Shown piece by piece: positions 1 to 8,555 of a stretch of 64,000 nt of DNA (positions are counted from its first letter, which is position 1; each line of letters begins with the position of its first letter). Under the pieces are notes generated by a model. That model ran no database searches, was not told the DNA's origin, and saw only the letters and a list, made by a program, of their open reading frames with translations. Source of the DNA: Bosea sp. RAC05 (GTDB lineage: Bacteria; Pseudomonadota; Alphaproteobacteria; Rhizobiales; Beijerinckiaceae); NCBI RefSeq assembly GCF_001713455.1, contig NZ_CP016464.1, positions 4,326,001 through 4,390,000 on the forward strand. Direction: 5' to 3'. Both the position numbers and the translations under genes were made by a program.

Positions 1-158
1 TGGCGATGAAGATGCGCAAGCAGGCGCTGGCGCGCCCGCTCAGCCGCACGGGCGACGAGGGCATGAAGCCGATCGTCAACCGCAAAACGGCCAAGTCCGG
101 AGCCCTCGACCACGCCGGCCAGCGCTCGGCCATGCACCGGTCCAAGTTCGCGCGCTGA
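1..158 (+). CDS. C-terminal fragment of an unrecognised basic protein (cut by window edge)
   Basis: An open frame runs in from the left edge (codons from base 3) and stops with TGA at 156-158. About 51 residues are visible, rich in Lys and Arg, ending in HRSKFAR. There is an in-frame ATG at base 6, but no upstream sequence is available to tell whether it is a start or an internal Met. I do not recognise the family. It converges on the DUF3828 gene, with a shared hairpin between them. Confidence 0.4.
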   Translation, partial: AMKMRKQALARPLSRTGDEGMKPIVNRKTAKSGALDHAGQRSAMHRSKFAR

Positions 159-177
159 TCGCGCGAAGGCCGAACCA

Positions 178-211
178 GAAGCCCTGCAGGTGCTAACGCT
201 TGCAGGGCTTC
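178..211. terminator. Bidirectional terminator hairpin
   Basis: Perfect 11-bp inverted repeat GAAGCCCTGCA / TGCAGGGCTTC around a short loop. It lies between two convergent genes and overlaps the last codons of the minus-strand one. There is no long T run, so factor-independent strength is uncertain. Confidence 0.55.
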
Positions 212-741
212 TTCATGAAGGAGCCGCACTCATAGGGCTGCGACAGCAGATCGCGCACGGCGTAATCCTGCCCCTCGACGCGGTTGACGATGTCGTCGAT
301 CTTCCAGGCCCCGCCCTCCTCCACCATGCGGAAGCGCACGCTGACCGGCTGCTTGAAGCTGCGGAAGGAGGCCGTGACCTGCGCCTTTCCCCCGGCGGGA
401 GGCGAAGTGACGCTGACCTTCAGATTCTTGATCTCGCCATCCTGACCGCTGAGGAAGGGGTCGGCGCCGAGATGGCCCATCTCGCCGGCCTCATCCTGGT
501 AGAGCTCGTCGCGCGCGAACATACCGGCGAGCGCGCGGCTCATCAGCCGGTCGCGATGCGGCTTCTGCCAAGGCGCCGCGACGGGCTTGCCGCCGGAGCC
601 GGCGAGCTGCCGGCTGGTGATGGCATAGGCTTCGCGCACCGGCGTTTCGGGACCGGCGGGGGCGGCAAGGGCCGCGCCGCAGGCGGCGATCGCGAGCGCT
701 GGCACCAACGCCGCCAGACCACGTCTCGTCAGCGGAGTCAC
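193..741 (-). CDS. Secreted DUF3828-like protein
   Basis: A 182-residue protein starting at a GTG whose GTGA overlaps the stop of the upstream hicB gene, so it is probably translationally coupled. The N-terminus has a basic patch (TRRG), a hydrophobic stretch with an Ala-Ala-Cys sequence, and an AxA-type cleavage region near residues 20-28, so it is exported or possibly a lipoprotein. The mature part alternates short strands (VSVTSPPAGGKAQVTASF, VRFRMVEEGGAWKIDDI), the pattern of the DUF3828 fold with its closing 'WKIDDI' strand. A longer upstream frame exists but would bury the signal sequence. The precise function is unknown. It ends an apparent ruvCAB-hicAB transcription unit. Confidence 0.65.
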   Translation of the reverse strand: MTPLTRRGLAALVPALAIAACGAALAAPAGPETPVREAYAITSRQLAGSGGKPVAAPWQKPHRDRLMSRALAGMFARDELYQDEAGEMGHLGADPFLSGQDGEIKNLKVSVTSPPAGGKAQVTASFRSFKQPVSVRFRMVEEGGAWKIDDIVNRVEGQDYAVRDLLSQPYECGSFMKKPCKR

Positions 742-962
742 TCGGCGGCCGTCAGGGTGCGGGTCGGTTGTGGAACGGTGCGCCCCATCTCGTTGGCGGC
801 CTCGATCCAGCACACGATTGCGTCCTGCACGTTGAGAAGCGCCTCCTCCGCCGTCTCGCCATCCGACATGCAACCCGGCAGATCAGGCACCGTCGCGAAA
901 TATCCGCCGCCATCGGCGAGAGAGAGCGGCTCGATGACGACACGATAGGCGAGTGGGCTCAT
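738..962 (-). CDS. hicB: HicB-family antitoxin (short form)
   Basis: A 74-residue protein with the HicB core: YRVVIEPL, then GGYFATVPDLPGC, then a helix ETAEEALLNVQDAIVCWIEAA. This is the degenerate RNase-H-like fold that binds and masks HicA. Many HicB proteins carry a C-terminal HTH or ribbon-helix-helix domain for autoregulation; here the protein ends about 10 residues after the core, so that domain is missing. The start ATG overlaps the hicA stop by 4 nt and its own stop overlaps the next GTG start. The pairing with HicA makes the antitoxin call strong. Confidence 0.85.
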   Translation of the reverse strand: MSPLAYRVVIEPLSLADGGGYFATVPDLPGCMSDGETAEEALLNVQDAIVCWIEAANEMGRTVPQPTRTLTAAE

Positions 963-1219
963 GTCTGCCTCCTGACGCCCGACGTTATCACGAGCCTCGC
1001 GAAGCTGACGAGAAGGCGGATGTATTTCGGTTTGATCGGCCGACGAGCCGGGATCGTCAGGATGTCGGCAACCGCGTCATGGGCAACCTTGTCATGCGAC
1101 CCGCCACCGGGAGGTGGTTTGCAATCGATCCCATATGACCGGCACAGCCGCTCGATGTCGCCGATCGTCCAGTCGCCGGCCGGGTTGCTCCGCATCCGAT
1201 CGAGGAGATCGTCCGCCAA
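959..1219 (-). CDS. hicA: HicA-family mRNA interferase toxin
   Basis: An 86-residue protein. The dsRBD-like HicA core is in the second half: GGGSHDKVAH, where the His in GSH is the family's catalytic residue, then LTIPARRPIKPKYIRLLVSF, matching the usual hydrophobic-Pro-basic-IKP segment. About 30 extra N-terminal residues (DWTIGDIERLCRSYGI) resemble the first HicA helix. The start is probably TTG at 1219, one base after the ruvB stop, because GGAGG sits 6 nt upstream inside the ruvB 3' end; an ATG at 1195 is the alternative. It is expected to cleave mRNA during translation when free of HicB. Co-transcription with ruvCAB is inferred. Confidence 0.82.
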   Translation of the reverse strand: MADDLLDRMRSNPAGDWTIGDIERLCRSYGIDCKPPPGGGSHDKVAHDAVADILTIPARRPIKPKYIRLLVSFARLVITSGVRRQT

Positions 1220-1220
1220 C

Positions 1221-2267
1221 TCACGCCTCCCCGTCCCCGAACAGCCCGAACTGCGCCGCCTCGCGGCTGGGCTCGGGCATTCCGAGATGCCGGAAGGCGT
1301 GCGGCGTCAGGATGCGGCCACGGGGCGTGCGCTGGATGAAGCCCTGCTGGAGGAGGAAGGGCTCGATGATCTCCTCGATCGCATCGCGCGGTTCCGAGAG
1401 CGAGGCCGCGATCGTCTCGATCCCGACCGGCCCGCCGCTGAAATTGATCGCGACCGTCGTCAGGTAGCGCCGGTCCATCTGGTCGAGGCCGATGGCGTCG
1501 ACATCGAGCAGCTGCAGCGCCTTGTCGGCGACCTTGCGCGTCACGATCGCGTCGCCGTCGACGATGGCGAAATCGCGCACCCGTCGCAGCAGCCGCCCGG
1601 CAATGCGCGGCGTCCCGCGCGAGCGCTTGGCGATCTCGTTGGCGCCATCGTCCGACATCGGCACCCCGAGCACGCGGGCCCCGCGCGCCACGATGCCCTG
1701 CAGCTCCTCGACGGTGTAGAACTGCAGCCGGATCGGGATGCCGAAACGGTCGCGCAGCGGCGTCGTCAGCAGGCCGGCGCGGGTCGTGGCGCCCACCAGG
1801 GTGAACTTCGGCAGGTCGATCTTGACCGAGCGGGCGGCCGGCCCCTCGCCGATGATCAGGTCGAGCTGGTAGTCCTCCATCGCCGGATAGAGGATTTCCT
1901 CCACCGCCGGGTTGAGCCGGTGGATCTCGTCGATGAAGAGCACGTCGCGCTCTTCGAGATTGGTCAGCTGCGCCGCGAGGTCGCCGGCCTTGGCGATGAC
2001 CGGCCCCGAGGTCGAGCGGAAATTGACGCCGAGTTCCCGCGCCACGATCTGCGCCAGTGTCGTTTTGCCGAGCCCGGGCGGGCCGACGAAGAGCACATGG
2101 TCGAGCGCATCGCCGCGGCTCTTGGCAGCCTCGATGAAGACCTGGAGGTTCGCCCGCGCCGCCGCCTGGCCGGTGAAATCCGACAGCGACAGCGGCCGCA
2201 ACGAGGATTCGGCGTCGTCGTCGCGCTTCTCGGCGGAGAGCAGGCCGGGGCGTTTGGTGTCGCTCAC
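1221..2267 (-). CDS. ruvB: Holliday junction DNA helicase RuvB
   Basis: A 348-residue AAA+ motor that drives branch migration of Holliday junctions with RuvA. Visible features are the Walker [11 protein letters not shown] (about residue 62), Walker B with DEIHR (about 115), sensor region VGATTRAG (about 158), the arginine-finger region PLRDRFG, and the C-terminal winged helix ending in [15 protein letters not shown]. Length is normal for the family. The start ATG overlaps the ruvA stop by 4 nt, and hicA follows after one base. Confidence 0.98.
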   Translation of the reverse strand: MSDTKRPGLLSAEKRDDDAESSLRPLSLSDFTGQAAARANLQVFIEAAKSRGDALDHVLFVGPPGLGKTTLAQIVARELGVNFRSTSGPVIAKAGDLAAQLTNLEERDVLFIDEIHRLNPAVEEILYPAMEDYQLDLIIGEGPAARSVKIDLPKFTLVGATTRAGLLTTPLRDRFGIPIRLQFYTVEELQGIVARGARVLGVPMSDDGANEIAKRSRGTPRIAGRLLRRVRDFAIVDGDAIVTRKVADKALQLLDVDAIGLDQMDRRYLTTVAINFSGGPVGIETIAASLSEPRDAIEEIIEPFLLQQGFIQRTPRGRILTPHAFRHLGMPEPSREAAQFGLFGDGEA

Positions 2268-2881
2268 TTCGCCAGCTCCCGCAGGCCGAGCTTGATCAGC
2301 TGCGCCGTCCCCGCCCCTTCGCCCGCCTCACGCGCGGCGGCCGCGACAGCCGCCACGGCCTGCGCCTGCGGATAGCCGAGATTGCTCAGCGCCGAGACGG
2401 CGTCCGCCACCGGCTGCGGCAGTTTCCTATCGGCGAGCGCGCCGGCGAGTTGCGCGACGCCCGGGTCGACATGGCCGAAGGCCGGCGCCTTGTCCTTCAG
2501 CTCGGCGCAGAGGCGCTGCGCCAGCTTGGGCCCGACGCCCGGCGCGCGCGCCACCGCGGCCTTGTCGCCGGTCGCGATCGCAGTCGCCAGCGCACCGGGC
2601 TCGAAGGTCGAGAGGATGGCGAGCGCGACCTTGGCGCCGACGCCCTGGACCACCTGCATCAGCCGGAACCAGTCCCGCTCATTGTCGGAGAGGAAGCCGT
2701 AGAGCCGGATCGCATCCTCGCGCACATGCGTCTCGATCGAGAGCACCGCCGCCTCGCCAGGCTTCGCCAGCCGCTGCAGCGTCCGCGACGAGCACTGCAC
2801 GACATAGCCGACGCCCTGCACGTCGAGGATGACGTGGTCCTCGCCATAGGAATCGACGATGCCCTTGAGCTTCCCGATCAT
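2264..2881 (-). CDS. ruvA: Holliday junction branch migration protein RuvA
   Basis: A 205-residue protein starting [10 protein letters not shown], the conserved N-terminal OB-fold. Residues about 70-140 hold the helix-hairpin-helix motifs ([26 protein letters not shown]) that contact the junction, and the last 50 residues form domain III ([14 protein letters not shown]), which binds RuvB. A longer open frame extends upstream, but the canonical start is at 2881. It is separated from ruvC by about 175 bp containing a large palindromic repeat, so ruvC and ruvAB may not be transcribed equally. Confidence 0.97.
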   Translation of the reverse strand: MIGKLKGIVDSYGEDHVILDVQGVGYVVQCSSRTLQRLAKPGEAAVLSIETHVREDAIRLYGFLSDNERDWFRLMQVVQGVGAKVALAILSTFEPGALATAIATGDKAAVARAPGVGPKLAQRLCAELKDKAPAFGHVDPGVAQLAGALADRKLPQPVADAVSALSNLGYPQAQAVAAVAAAAREAGEGAGTAQLIKLGLRELAK

Positions 2882-2927
2882 CGTCTCGCCCCGCCTTCCG
2901 CGCCAGCTCCGCTCTCGGACCCACCAG

Positions 2928-3029
2928 CCCTCATCCTGAGGAGCCGCGAAGCGGCGTCTCGAAGGATGCTCCAGTGCGCACTGAAACATCCTTCGAGACG
3001 CGGGCTGCGCCCGCTCCTCAGGATGAGGG
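2928..3029. repeat. Large palindromic intergenic repeat between ruvC and ruvA
   Basis: The outer arms are CCCTCATCCTGAG (2928-2940) and its complement CTCAGGATGAGGG (3017-3029). Inner arms GTCTCGAAGGATG and CATCCTTCGAGAC give a long hairpin on either strand. This type of rearranging palindrome (tcatcctgagg...cctcaggatga) is common between genes in Hyphomicrobiales. It may act as an RNA-processing or attenuation structure in the ruv transcript. Confidence 0.8.
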
Positions 3030-3056
3030 CTGTGGGTGAAATGATCGACTGTGTCA

Positions 3057-3569
3057 TCACCCCGCCCGCATCTGCGCGACCAGCGCGCGCATGCCGCGAT
3101 GCTGGGCGTGGCAGATCGCCACCGCCAGCGCATCGGCCGCATCGGCCGAGCGCGTCTCCGCCTTGGGCAGCAGCACGCGGATCATCATCTGGACCTGTTT
3201 CTTGTCCGCATGGCCGACGCCGACCACCGTCTTCTTGACGAGATTGGCGGCATACTCCGCCACATCGAGGCCCGCCAGCGCCGGCACCACCAGCGCGACG
3301 CCACGCGCCTGGCCGAGCTTCAACGCCGATTGCGGATCGCGGTTGACGAACGTCTCCTCGACCGCGACCTCGTCGGGCGCATGGGCGTGCACGACGCGGC
3401 TGAGCCCGTCATGAAGCTGGCGCAGCCGCTCCGCCAGCGAAAGACCGGCCTCGCTCTCGACGCAGCCGCAGGCGACGAAGCCGATCTTGCTCCCCTCCGA
3501 GACGATGACGCCCCAGCCCGTCTTCCGGAGGCCGGGGTCGATGCCGAGAATGCGAATCGGTGGGTTCAT
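3057..3569 (-). CDS. ruvC: Crossover junction endodeoxyribonuclease RuvC
   Basis: A 170-residue resolvase that cuts Holliday junctions. The acidic catalytic residues of the RNase-H fold are visible: [14 protein letters not shown] near the start, the Glu of VEETFVN (about residue 70), and the C-terminal pair in [14 protein letters not shown] (about 138-150). It is the first gene of the minus-strand ruv cluster. Its promoter must lie in the 188-bp divergent region shared with the TauE permease gene. Confidence 0.97.
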   Translation of the reverse strand: MNPPIRILGIDPGLRKTGWGVIVSEGSKIGFVACGCVESEAGLSLAERLRQLHDGLSRVVHAHAPDEVAVEETFVNRDPQSALKLGQARGVALVVPALAGLDVAEYAANLVKKTVVGVGHADKKQVQMMIRVLLPKAETRSADAADALAVAICHAQHRGMRALVAQMRAG

Positions 3570-3757
3570 GTCGCTGATAGCCTAGACCTTGGACACGCTT
3601 TGTTCCATGCGGCGTCCTAAGGATTCCTTCCTCGCGTCCCCGTCGATGAGCGGCGTGCATCGGTCGCATCACGCGGACGGGGGTTGTCGCGGGCGTCGCT
3701 TGGCTGTTGGTGCGAGGCATCACTCCTCGCAAAGCCCTGCGCTCTCCCCCGGACGGC

Positions 3758-4537
3758 ATGACCGATCTCCTCGCCTTCCTGTTTCCCGCCGTCTCGCCGA
3801 GCGGGCTTGTCGTCCTCATCCTGGCGACGCTGCTCGGCGGGCTCGTGCGCGGCTTCACCGGCTTCGGCTTCGCCATGGTGTTCATGCCGCTGGCCTCGAT
3901 GGTGATCGGCCCGGTCGCGGCGCTCGGGCTGATCTGGTGCATCGACGCGCCCTTTGCCCTGCCGATCGCGCTGCGCAACGCCCGGCAGGCGGAATGGCGC
4001 GAGGTGGCGCCGCTGCTGCTGACCGCGACGCTGGCTCTGCCCGCCGGCATCTGGCTCCTGATCTGGCTCGACCGCGAGACGATGCGCTGGATCCTCGCCG
4101 GGCTGATCTTCGCCGCGGTCGCGCTGATGGCCTCGGGCTGGCGCTATCACGGCCGGCCGGGCGTGCCGCTCTCGCTCGGCGTCGGCGTTCTCTCGGGGCT
4201 GTTCAACGGCATGGCCTCGATCGGCGGGATGCCGCTCGCCGTGTTCTGGCTCGGCGCCCAGCGCAACGATCGCCACAAGACCCGCGCCAATCTGCAGACC
4301 TTCTTTGGCTGCTCGACGCTGATCAGCGGCACGGTGCTGTGGTGGAAGGGCATCCTGACGCTGCCCGCCCTGCTGATGGCGCTGCCGCTCTTCGCCGCCT
4401 ATGGCGCCGGCATGTGGGCCGGCACGCATGGCTTCCGCCTCGCGAACGAGGGAACCTTCCGCCGCATCGCCTATGCGGTGATCTTCCTCAGCGCGCTGGT
4501 CAGCCTGCCGCTGTGGGACGGGTTCGTGGGGCGGTAG
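3758..4537 (+). CDS. TauE/SafE-family anion permease
   Basis: A 259-residue integral membrane protein with about eight hydrophobic segments and the family's glycine-rich motif GGLVRGFTGFGFAMVFMPL near residues 27-45, plus a second half beginning SLGVGVLSGLFNGMASIGG. The family exports or takes up sulfite, sulfonates and similar organic anions; the substrate here cannot be read from sequence. The ATG at 3758 places the first membrane helix at the N-terminus; an upstream TTG frame adds an unlikely polar leader. It interrupts the common yebC-ruvC neighbourhood on the opposite strand. Confidence 0.85.
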   Translation: MTDLLAFLFPAVSPSGLVVLILATLLGGLVRGFTGFGFAMVFMPLASMVIGPVAALGLIWCIDAPFALPIALRNARQAEWREVAPLLLTATLALPAGIWLLIWLDRETMRWILAGLIFAAVALMASGWRYHGRPGVPLSLGVGVLSGLFNGMASIGGMPLAVFWLGAQRNDRHKTRANLQTFFGCSTLISGTVLWWKGILTLPALLMALPLFAAYGAGMWAGTHGFRLANEGTFRRIAYAVIFLSALVSLPLWDGFVGR

Positions 4538-4543
4538 GAGGCA

Positions 4544-4635
4544 CCTCACCCGTCATTGCGAGTGCAGCGAAGCAATCCAGGGGCAACACGCAATCCGTCT
4601 GGATTGCTTCGCTGCGCTCGCAATGACGGGTGAGG
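4544..4635. repeat. Palindromic repeat, family A copy 1
   Basis: The arms start CCTCACCCGTCATTGCGAG (4544-4562) and close with the complement at 4617-4635. Inner arms GCAGCGAAGCAATCCAG and CTGGATTGCTTCGCTGC extend the stem to over 35 bp. It lies between two convergent genes. A near-identical arm pair recurs at 63490-63566. Confidence 0.9.
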
Positions 4636-4643
4636 CGCAATCC

Positions 4644-5387
4644 TCAGCCCAGCTTCGCCATCACCTCGTCGGAGATCTCGTAGTTGGCGAAGACGTTCTG
4701 GACGTCGTCGTCATTGTCGAGCGCTTCCATCAGCCGCATCATCGACGCGGCCTTCTCCTCGTCGAGCGGGGCCGAGGTCGTCGGCCGCCAGACCGGCTTG
4801 GCTGAGGCCGGCGCGCCGAGCGCCGCTTCCAGCGCCTTCGAGACCTCGTTCAGCGCATCGAAGGCGCACAGGATGGTGTGGCCGGTCTCGTCGGAGATGA
4901 CGTCGTCGGCCCCGGCCTCGATCGCCGCTTCCATCAGCTTGTCGGCGTCGCCGGCTGCGAGCGGATAGGCGATCTCGCCGACGCGGTTGAACATGAACGA
5001 GACCGAGTTGCTCTCGCCCATCGCCCCGCCCGCCTTGGTGAAGTAGGAGCGCACGGCCGATGCGGTGCGGTTGCGGTTGTCGGTCAGCGCCTCGACGATG
5101 ACGGCCGCCCCGCCCGGCCCGTAGCCCTCGTAACGGACCTCGTCATAGTTATCGCCCTCGCCGCCGGCGGCCTTGTTGATGGCGCGCTGAATGTTGTCCT
5201 TGGGCATGTTCTCGGCGCGTGCGGCGAGCACCGCCATACGCAGGCGCGGGTTCATCGCCGGGTCGGGCATGCCCATCTTGGCGGCGACGGTGATCTCGCG
5301 CCCGAGCTTCGAGAACAGCTTGGCCCGCACGGCATCCTGCTTGCCCTTGCGATGCATGATGTTCTTGAACTGGGAATGACCGGCCAT
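4644..5387 (-). CDS. yebC: YebC/TACO1-family translation or transcription factor
   Basis: A 247-residue protein beginning [18 protein letters not shown], the family signature. Three domains follow: a basic N-terminal bundle, a central segment with [21 protein letters not shown] (about 85-105), and a C-terminal part ending [12 protein letters not shown]. Members are DNA-binding regulators or, in more recent work on the family, factors that relieve ribosome stalling on proline-rich stretches. Length is typical. A longer frame upstream of 5387 is not supported by the family start. Confidence 0.95.
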   Translation of the reverse strand: MAGHSQFKNIMHRKGKQDAVRAKLFSKLGREITVAAKMGMPDPAMNPRLRMAVLAARAENMPKDNIQRAINKAAGGEGDNYDEVRYEGYGPGGAAVIVEALTDNRNRTASAVRSYFTKAGGAMGESNSVSFMFNRVGEIAYPLAAGDADKLMEAAIEAGADDVISDETGHTILCAFDALNEVSKALEAALGAPASAKPVWRPTTSAPLDEEKAASMMRLMEALDNDDDVQNVFANYEISDEVMAKLG

Positions 5388-5634
5388 GGAACCCGAACCT
5401 CTGCTGCCTTCTCGTGTTTTCGGCGCCGCCGGCGGGGCCTCGAGCGTCCCCGGCGGGCAGACCGGCCTTATAGGCGCCGCCTTCGCCGCCGCGCAAGCGA
5501 GGCCGTCCGCGGTTCGTCCGGAATGCAAGGGGATTTGCAGGACCACAGCAACCCGACGTTAAGTCATGGCGCGCCATAACGGGGGTCGCGGCGAACCCGC
5601 TTCGGTTCGCCCCCAGCCTGTTCTTCGGACACCG

Positions 5635-6996
5635 ATGACCACCGATTCCAGCAAGCTCGTCGCAGAGCAGGAGGCGCGGTTTCGCGCCTTCCAGATCGAC
5701 GAGGCGGACATCGCCGCCTTGCGCCCTTACGGCGACATGGCCCGTTCCCGGTTGCCGGCCCTGCTGGACGACATGCAGGGCGCGCTCGCGCCCTGGCCCG
5801 AGACCGCCCGCGCCTTCGAGAATCCCGAGGTCAGGACGCTGCGGCTCGCGCATTGGACGCGGCTCGCCTCCGGCCAGCTCCGGGACGGCTTTCTCGAATC
5901 GGCCCATCGTCTCGCCTCCGCCTTCCATCGGCTCGAGGTGCCGGCCTACGGCATCGCCATCGACCACGCGCTGGTGACCCACCGCATCGGCACCGAGCTC
6001 GGGCTCGACCGGCTGGCGCTGCAGGCGCTCGGCTGGTGGAAGAGCAAGGAGCGCAACCGGCGCATCGCCGCCCGCTCGGCCCTCAACAAGAGTGCCGCGC
6101 TCGATCTCGAACTGCTGCTGGAGACCTATGCCCGCATCCAGCGCGAGGCGCATGAGCTGACCCGCACCGAGATCGACGGCTTCCAGGCCAGGGTCCGCCG
6201 GGTCGTCGACACCGTCAGCAGCGGCGCCCGCCGGGTCGAGACCCTGGCGGCGACGATGAACGCCATCGTCAAGGACACCGGCGCGCAGGCCATCATCGCG
6301 GCGCGGGCCTCCGACGACGCCTCGGACAACGTCCAGAGCGTCGCCAGCGCGACCGGCGAGCTGACCGTCTCGCTCGACCATGTCGCCCTCGAGGTCCAGC
6401 AGGCCGCCAGCATGGCCCACAGCGCCAATGCGGCGGCGCTCAAGACGGACGTCATCGTCAAGAGCCTCGCGACCTCGGCGCAGACCATCGGCTCCATCGT
6501 CGAGATGATCCGCGACATCGCGGCGCAGACCAATCTGCTCGCCCTCAACGCCACGATCGAGGCCGCGCGCGCCGGCGAGGCCGGCCGCGGCTTTGCCGTG
6601 GTGGCGACCGAGGTCAAGCAATTGTCCGCCCGTACGGCGCAGGCCACCGACGAGATCGCGGCCCAGGTGCCCGCCATGCAGGCGGCGACGCATGAGGCGG
6701 TGCAGGCGATCGGCAGCATCGTCGCCTTCGTGCGCCAGATGCACGACACCACCGCCACCGTGGCCGGCGCGCTCGAGCAGCAGCGCTGCGCCACGCAGGA
6801 GATCGCCCGCAGCGTCGACCTCGCGGCGGTGGGGACGCAGGAGGTCGCGCAGACGGTCTGCGGCGTCAGCGAACTGGCCGCGGCGGCCGGCGGCAGCGTC
6901 GGCGAAGTGCTCGGTCTCGCCGGCACGCTGGCCGAGGAGGCCGCGTCGCTCGCGGCCGCCTTCGAGAGCCTGGTGCAGCGCGCCAACGCCGCCTGA
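5635..6996 (+). CDS. Soluble globin-coupled methyl-accepting chemotaxis protein
   Basis: A 453-residue protein with no membrane segment. Residues 1 to about 165 look like a protoglobin/HemAT-type sensor domain: [19 protein letters not shown] at the start and [16 protein letters not shown] (about 65-80), whose His is the likely proximal haem ligand. Residues about 200-440 are a chemoreceptor signalling coiled coil with the conserved hairpin tip [20 protein letters not shown]. It would sense O2 or another haem ligand in the cytoplasm and signal to CheA. The start at 5635 skips an upstream in-frame stretch without domain content. No che genes are nearby. Confidence 0.85.
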   Translation: MTTDSSKLVAEQEARFRAFQIDEADIAALRPYGDMARSRLPALLDDMQGALAPWPETARAFENPEVRTLRLAHWTRLASGQLRDGFLESAHRLASAFHRLEVPAYGIAIDHALVTHRIGTELGLDRLALQALGWWKSKERNRRIAARSALNKSAALDLELLLETYARIQREAHELTRTEIDGFQARVRRVVDTVSSGARRVETLAATMNAIVKDTGAQAIIAARASDDASDNVQSVASATGELTVSLDHVALEVQQAASMAHSANAAALKTDVIVKSLATSAQTIGSIVEMIRDIAAQTNLLALNATIEAARAGEAGRGFAVVATEVKQLSARTAQATDEIAAQVPAMQAATHEAVQAIGSIVAFVRQMHDTTATVAGALEQQRCATQEIARSVDLAAVGTQEVAQTVCGVSELAAAAGGSVGEVLGLAGTLAEEAASLAAAFESLVQRANAA

Positions 6997-7006
6997 GGCG
7001 GCGGCG

Positions 7007-7029
7007 GACGAGAGGCCTCAGGCCTCGTC
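7007..7029. terminator. Possible bidirectional terminator hairpin
   Basis: Inverted repeat GACGAGaGGCCT / AGGCCTCGTC with a one-base bulge, lying across the convergent stops at 6996 and 7018. No T run follows on either strand. Confidence 0.35.
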
Positions 7030-7842
7030 CCAGGGCGGCGCCGACGGCGCCAGATGCGGCCCGATCCGGACCGGAAACACCGCCCTGGCGAGCCCCGTTG
7101 CATCGTCGATCTCGACCGCGATGCCCGACAGCGTCCCCACCCCGCCGGCTGCCTCCAGCCGGGCGCCCGGCGTCTTCTGCAGGAAGCGCCGGATCGGCTC
7201 GTCCTTCTGCATGCCGAGCACGGAATCATAGTCGCCGCACATGCCGGCATCGGAGAGATAGGCCGTGCCGCCCGGCAGGATGCGCGCATCGGCGGTGGGC
7301 ACATGGGTGTGCGTGCCGACCACGAGGCTCGCGCGTCCGTCGAGGAAATAGCCCGCCGCCTGCTTCTCGCTGGTCGCTTCCGCGTGAAAGTCGACGATCA
7401 CCGCATCGGCGACCTCGCCCAGCGGGCAGGCGGACAACTCCCGCTCGAGCGCCTGGAAGGGGTCGTCGAGCGCCTCCATGTAGATGCGGCCCATGACGTT
7501 GACGACGAGCACCCGCGCGCCGTTGCGCGCCTCGATCACCGCCGCCCCGCGCCCGGGCGTGCCCTTGGGATAATTGGCCGGCCGCACCAGCCGGTCCTGC
7601 CGCTCGATGAAGACGAGCGCCTCGCGCTGATCCCAGGAATGGTTGCCGAGCGTCACCGCATCGGCACCCGCCGCCAGCAGCTCGTCGCAGATCGCCTCGG
7701 TGATGCCGAAGCCGCCGGCGGCGTTCTCGCCATTGATGACGACGCAGTCGAGCTTCCACTGCTCGCGCAGCCGCGGCAGGCGCTCCTGCACCGCGACCCG
7801 CCCGGGGCGGCCGACGACATCACCGAGGAAGAGAAAACGCAT
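7018..7842 (-). CDS. YmdB-like (TIGR00282) metallophosphoesterase
   Basis: A 274-residue cytosolic calcineurin-like phosphoesterase. Metal-binding motifs appear in order: FLGDVVGRPGR (residue 3), NGENAAGGFGIT (about 38), LGNHSWDQRE (about 65), VDFHAEATSEK (about 149) and GTHTHVPTAD (about 177). Family members hydrolyse 2',3'-cyclic nucleotides in vitro and affect RNA turnover in Bacillus. The gene follows the folate cyclo-ligase on the same strand after 86 nt, so co-transcription is likely. Confidence 0.9.
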   Translation of the reverse strand: MRFLFLGDVVGRPGRVAVQERLPRLREQWKLDCVVINGENAAGGFGITEAICDELLAAGADAVTLGNHSWDQREALVFIERQDRLVRPANYPKGTPGRGAAVIEARNGARVLVVNVMGRIYMEALDDPFQALERELSACPLGEVADAVIVDFHAEATSEKQAAGYFLDGRASLVVGTHTHVPTADARILPGGTAYLSDAGMCGDYDSVLGMQKDEPIRRFLQKTPGARLEAAGGVGTLSGIAVEIDDATGLARAVFPVRIGPHLAPSAPPWDEA

Positions 7843-7928
7843 GGGAAGGGTCCGAAGGCGGAAGACGCTCCTCCGTCGCGCGAAAGCGGGCGGGAATCAA
7901 CCGGCGCCGTCGCCTGACGGACCCCGGT

Positions 7929-8513
7929 TCACCCGCAGCGGATGGTTTCGCGCTCGGTGACGATCCAGTCGAGGCGCCGGTCATGCGGCTCCTCGGGCAC
8001 AGCGTCGATTTCCTGCGCGGCATAGGCGATGCCGATGCTGGTGACGGGACCGAGCTCGGCGAGTTTCGCATCGTAATGGCCCTTGCCGTAGCCGATGCGG
8101 TAGCCGCGTCGGTCGAAGGCCGCGAGCGGCACGATCAGGATGGCGGGCACGCTCTCGGGCTGGGCCGGGTCCGGCACCAGCGTACCGAAGCCGCCGGGCA
8201 CGATCGGCTCATAGGGCGCCCAGCGCCGGAAGATCATCCGCTTGGCGACGATGGCGGGCAGGCAGAGCGGCAGGCCTTGGGCCTGCAGGGCTTCCAGGAC
8301 CGGCCGCGGATCGGACTCGGATCGCATCGGCCAATAGGCGGAGACGGGGCCGGCAGCCGCCTCGAACACCGGCAGCGCCAGGGCGCGCTCGGTGATCGCC
8401 TCGTCCCAGATCAGACGATCGTCGATCTCGAGCGCGTCGCGCCGGGCCAGCGCCTGTGCGCGCAGCGCCGCCTTGCGGAGCGCGGGGTCGTCGGGGGAAG
8501 GCCTGTCGGACAT
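7929..8513 (-). CDS. ygfA: 5-formyltetrahydrofolate cyclo-ligase
   Basis: A 194-residue enzyme that converts 5-formyl-THF to 5,10-methenyl-THF using ATP. Visible motifs are YWPMRSESDPRPVLEAL (about 60-77) and the glycine-rich ATP loop YRIGYGKGHYDAKLAEL (about 135-152). The ATG at 8513 is chosen because a longer frame would run into the 6S RNA region. The linkage zapA - 6S RNA - ygfA is widely conserved in Proteobacteria and supports both calls. Confidence 0.93.
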   Translation of the reverse strand: MSDRPSPDDPALRKAALRAQALARRDALEIDDRLIWDEAITERALALPVFEAAAGPVSAYWPMRSESDPRPVLEALQAQGLPLCLPAIVAKRMIFRRWAPYEPIVPGGFGTLVPDPAQPESVPAILIVPLAAFDRRGYRIGYGKGHYDAKLAELGPVTSIGIAYAAQEIDAVPEEPHDRRLDWIVTERETIRCG

Positions 8514-8555
8514 GGGAAAGTGCGGAGCCACCTCGGCCGTGGAGTTTCGATCCCG

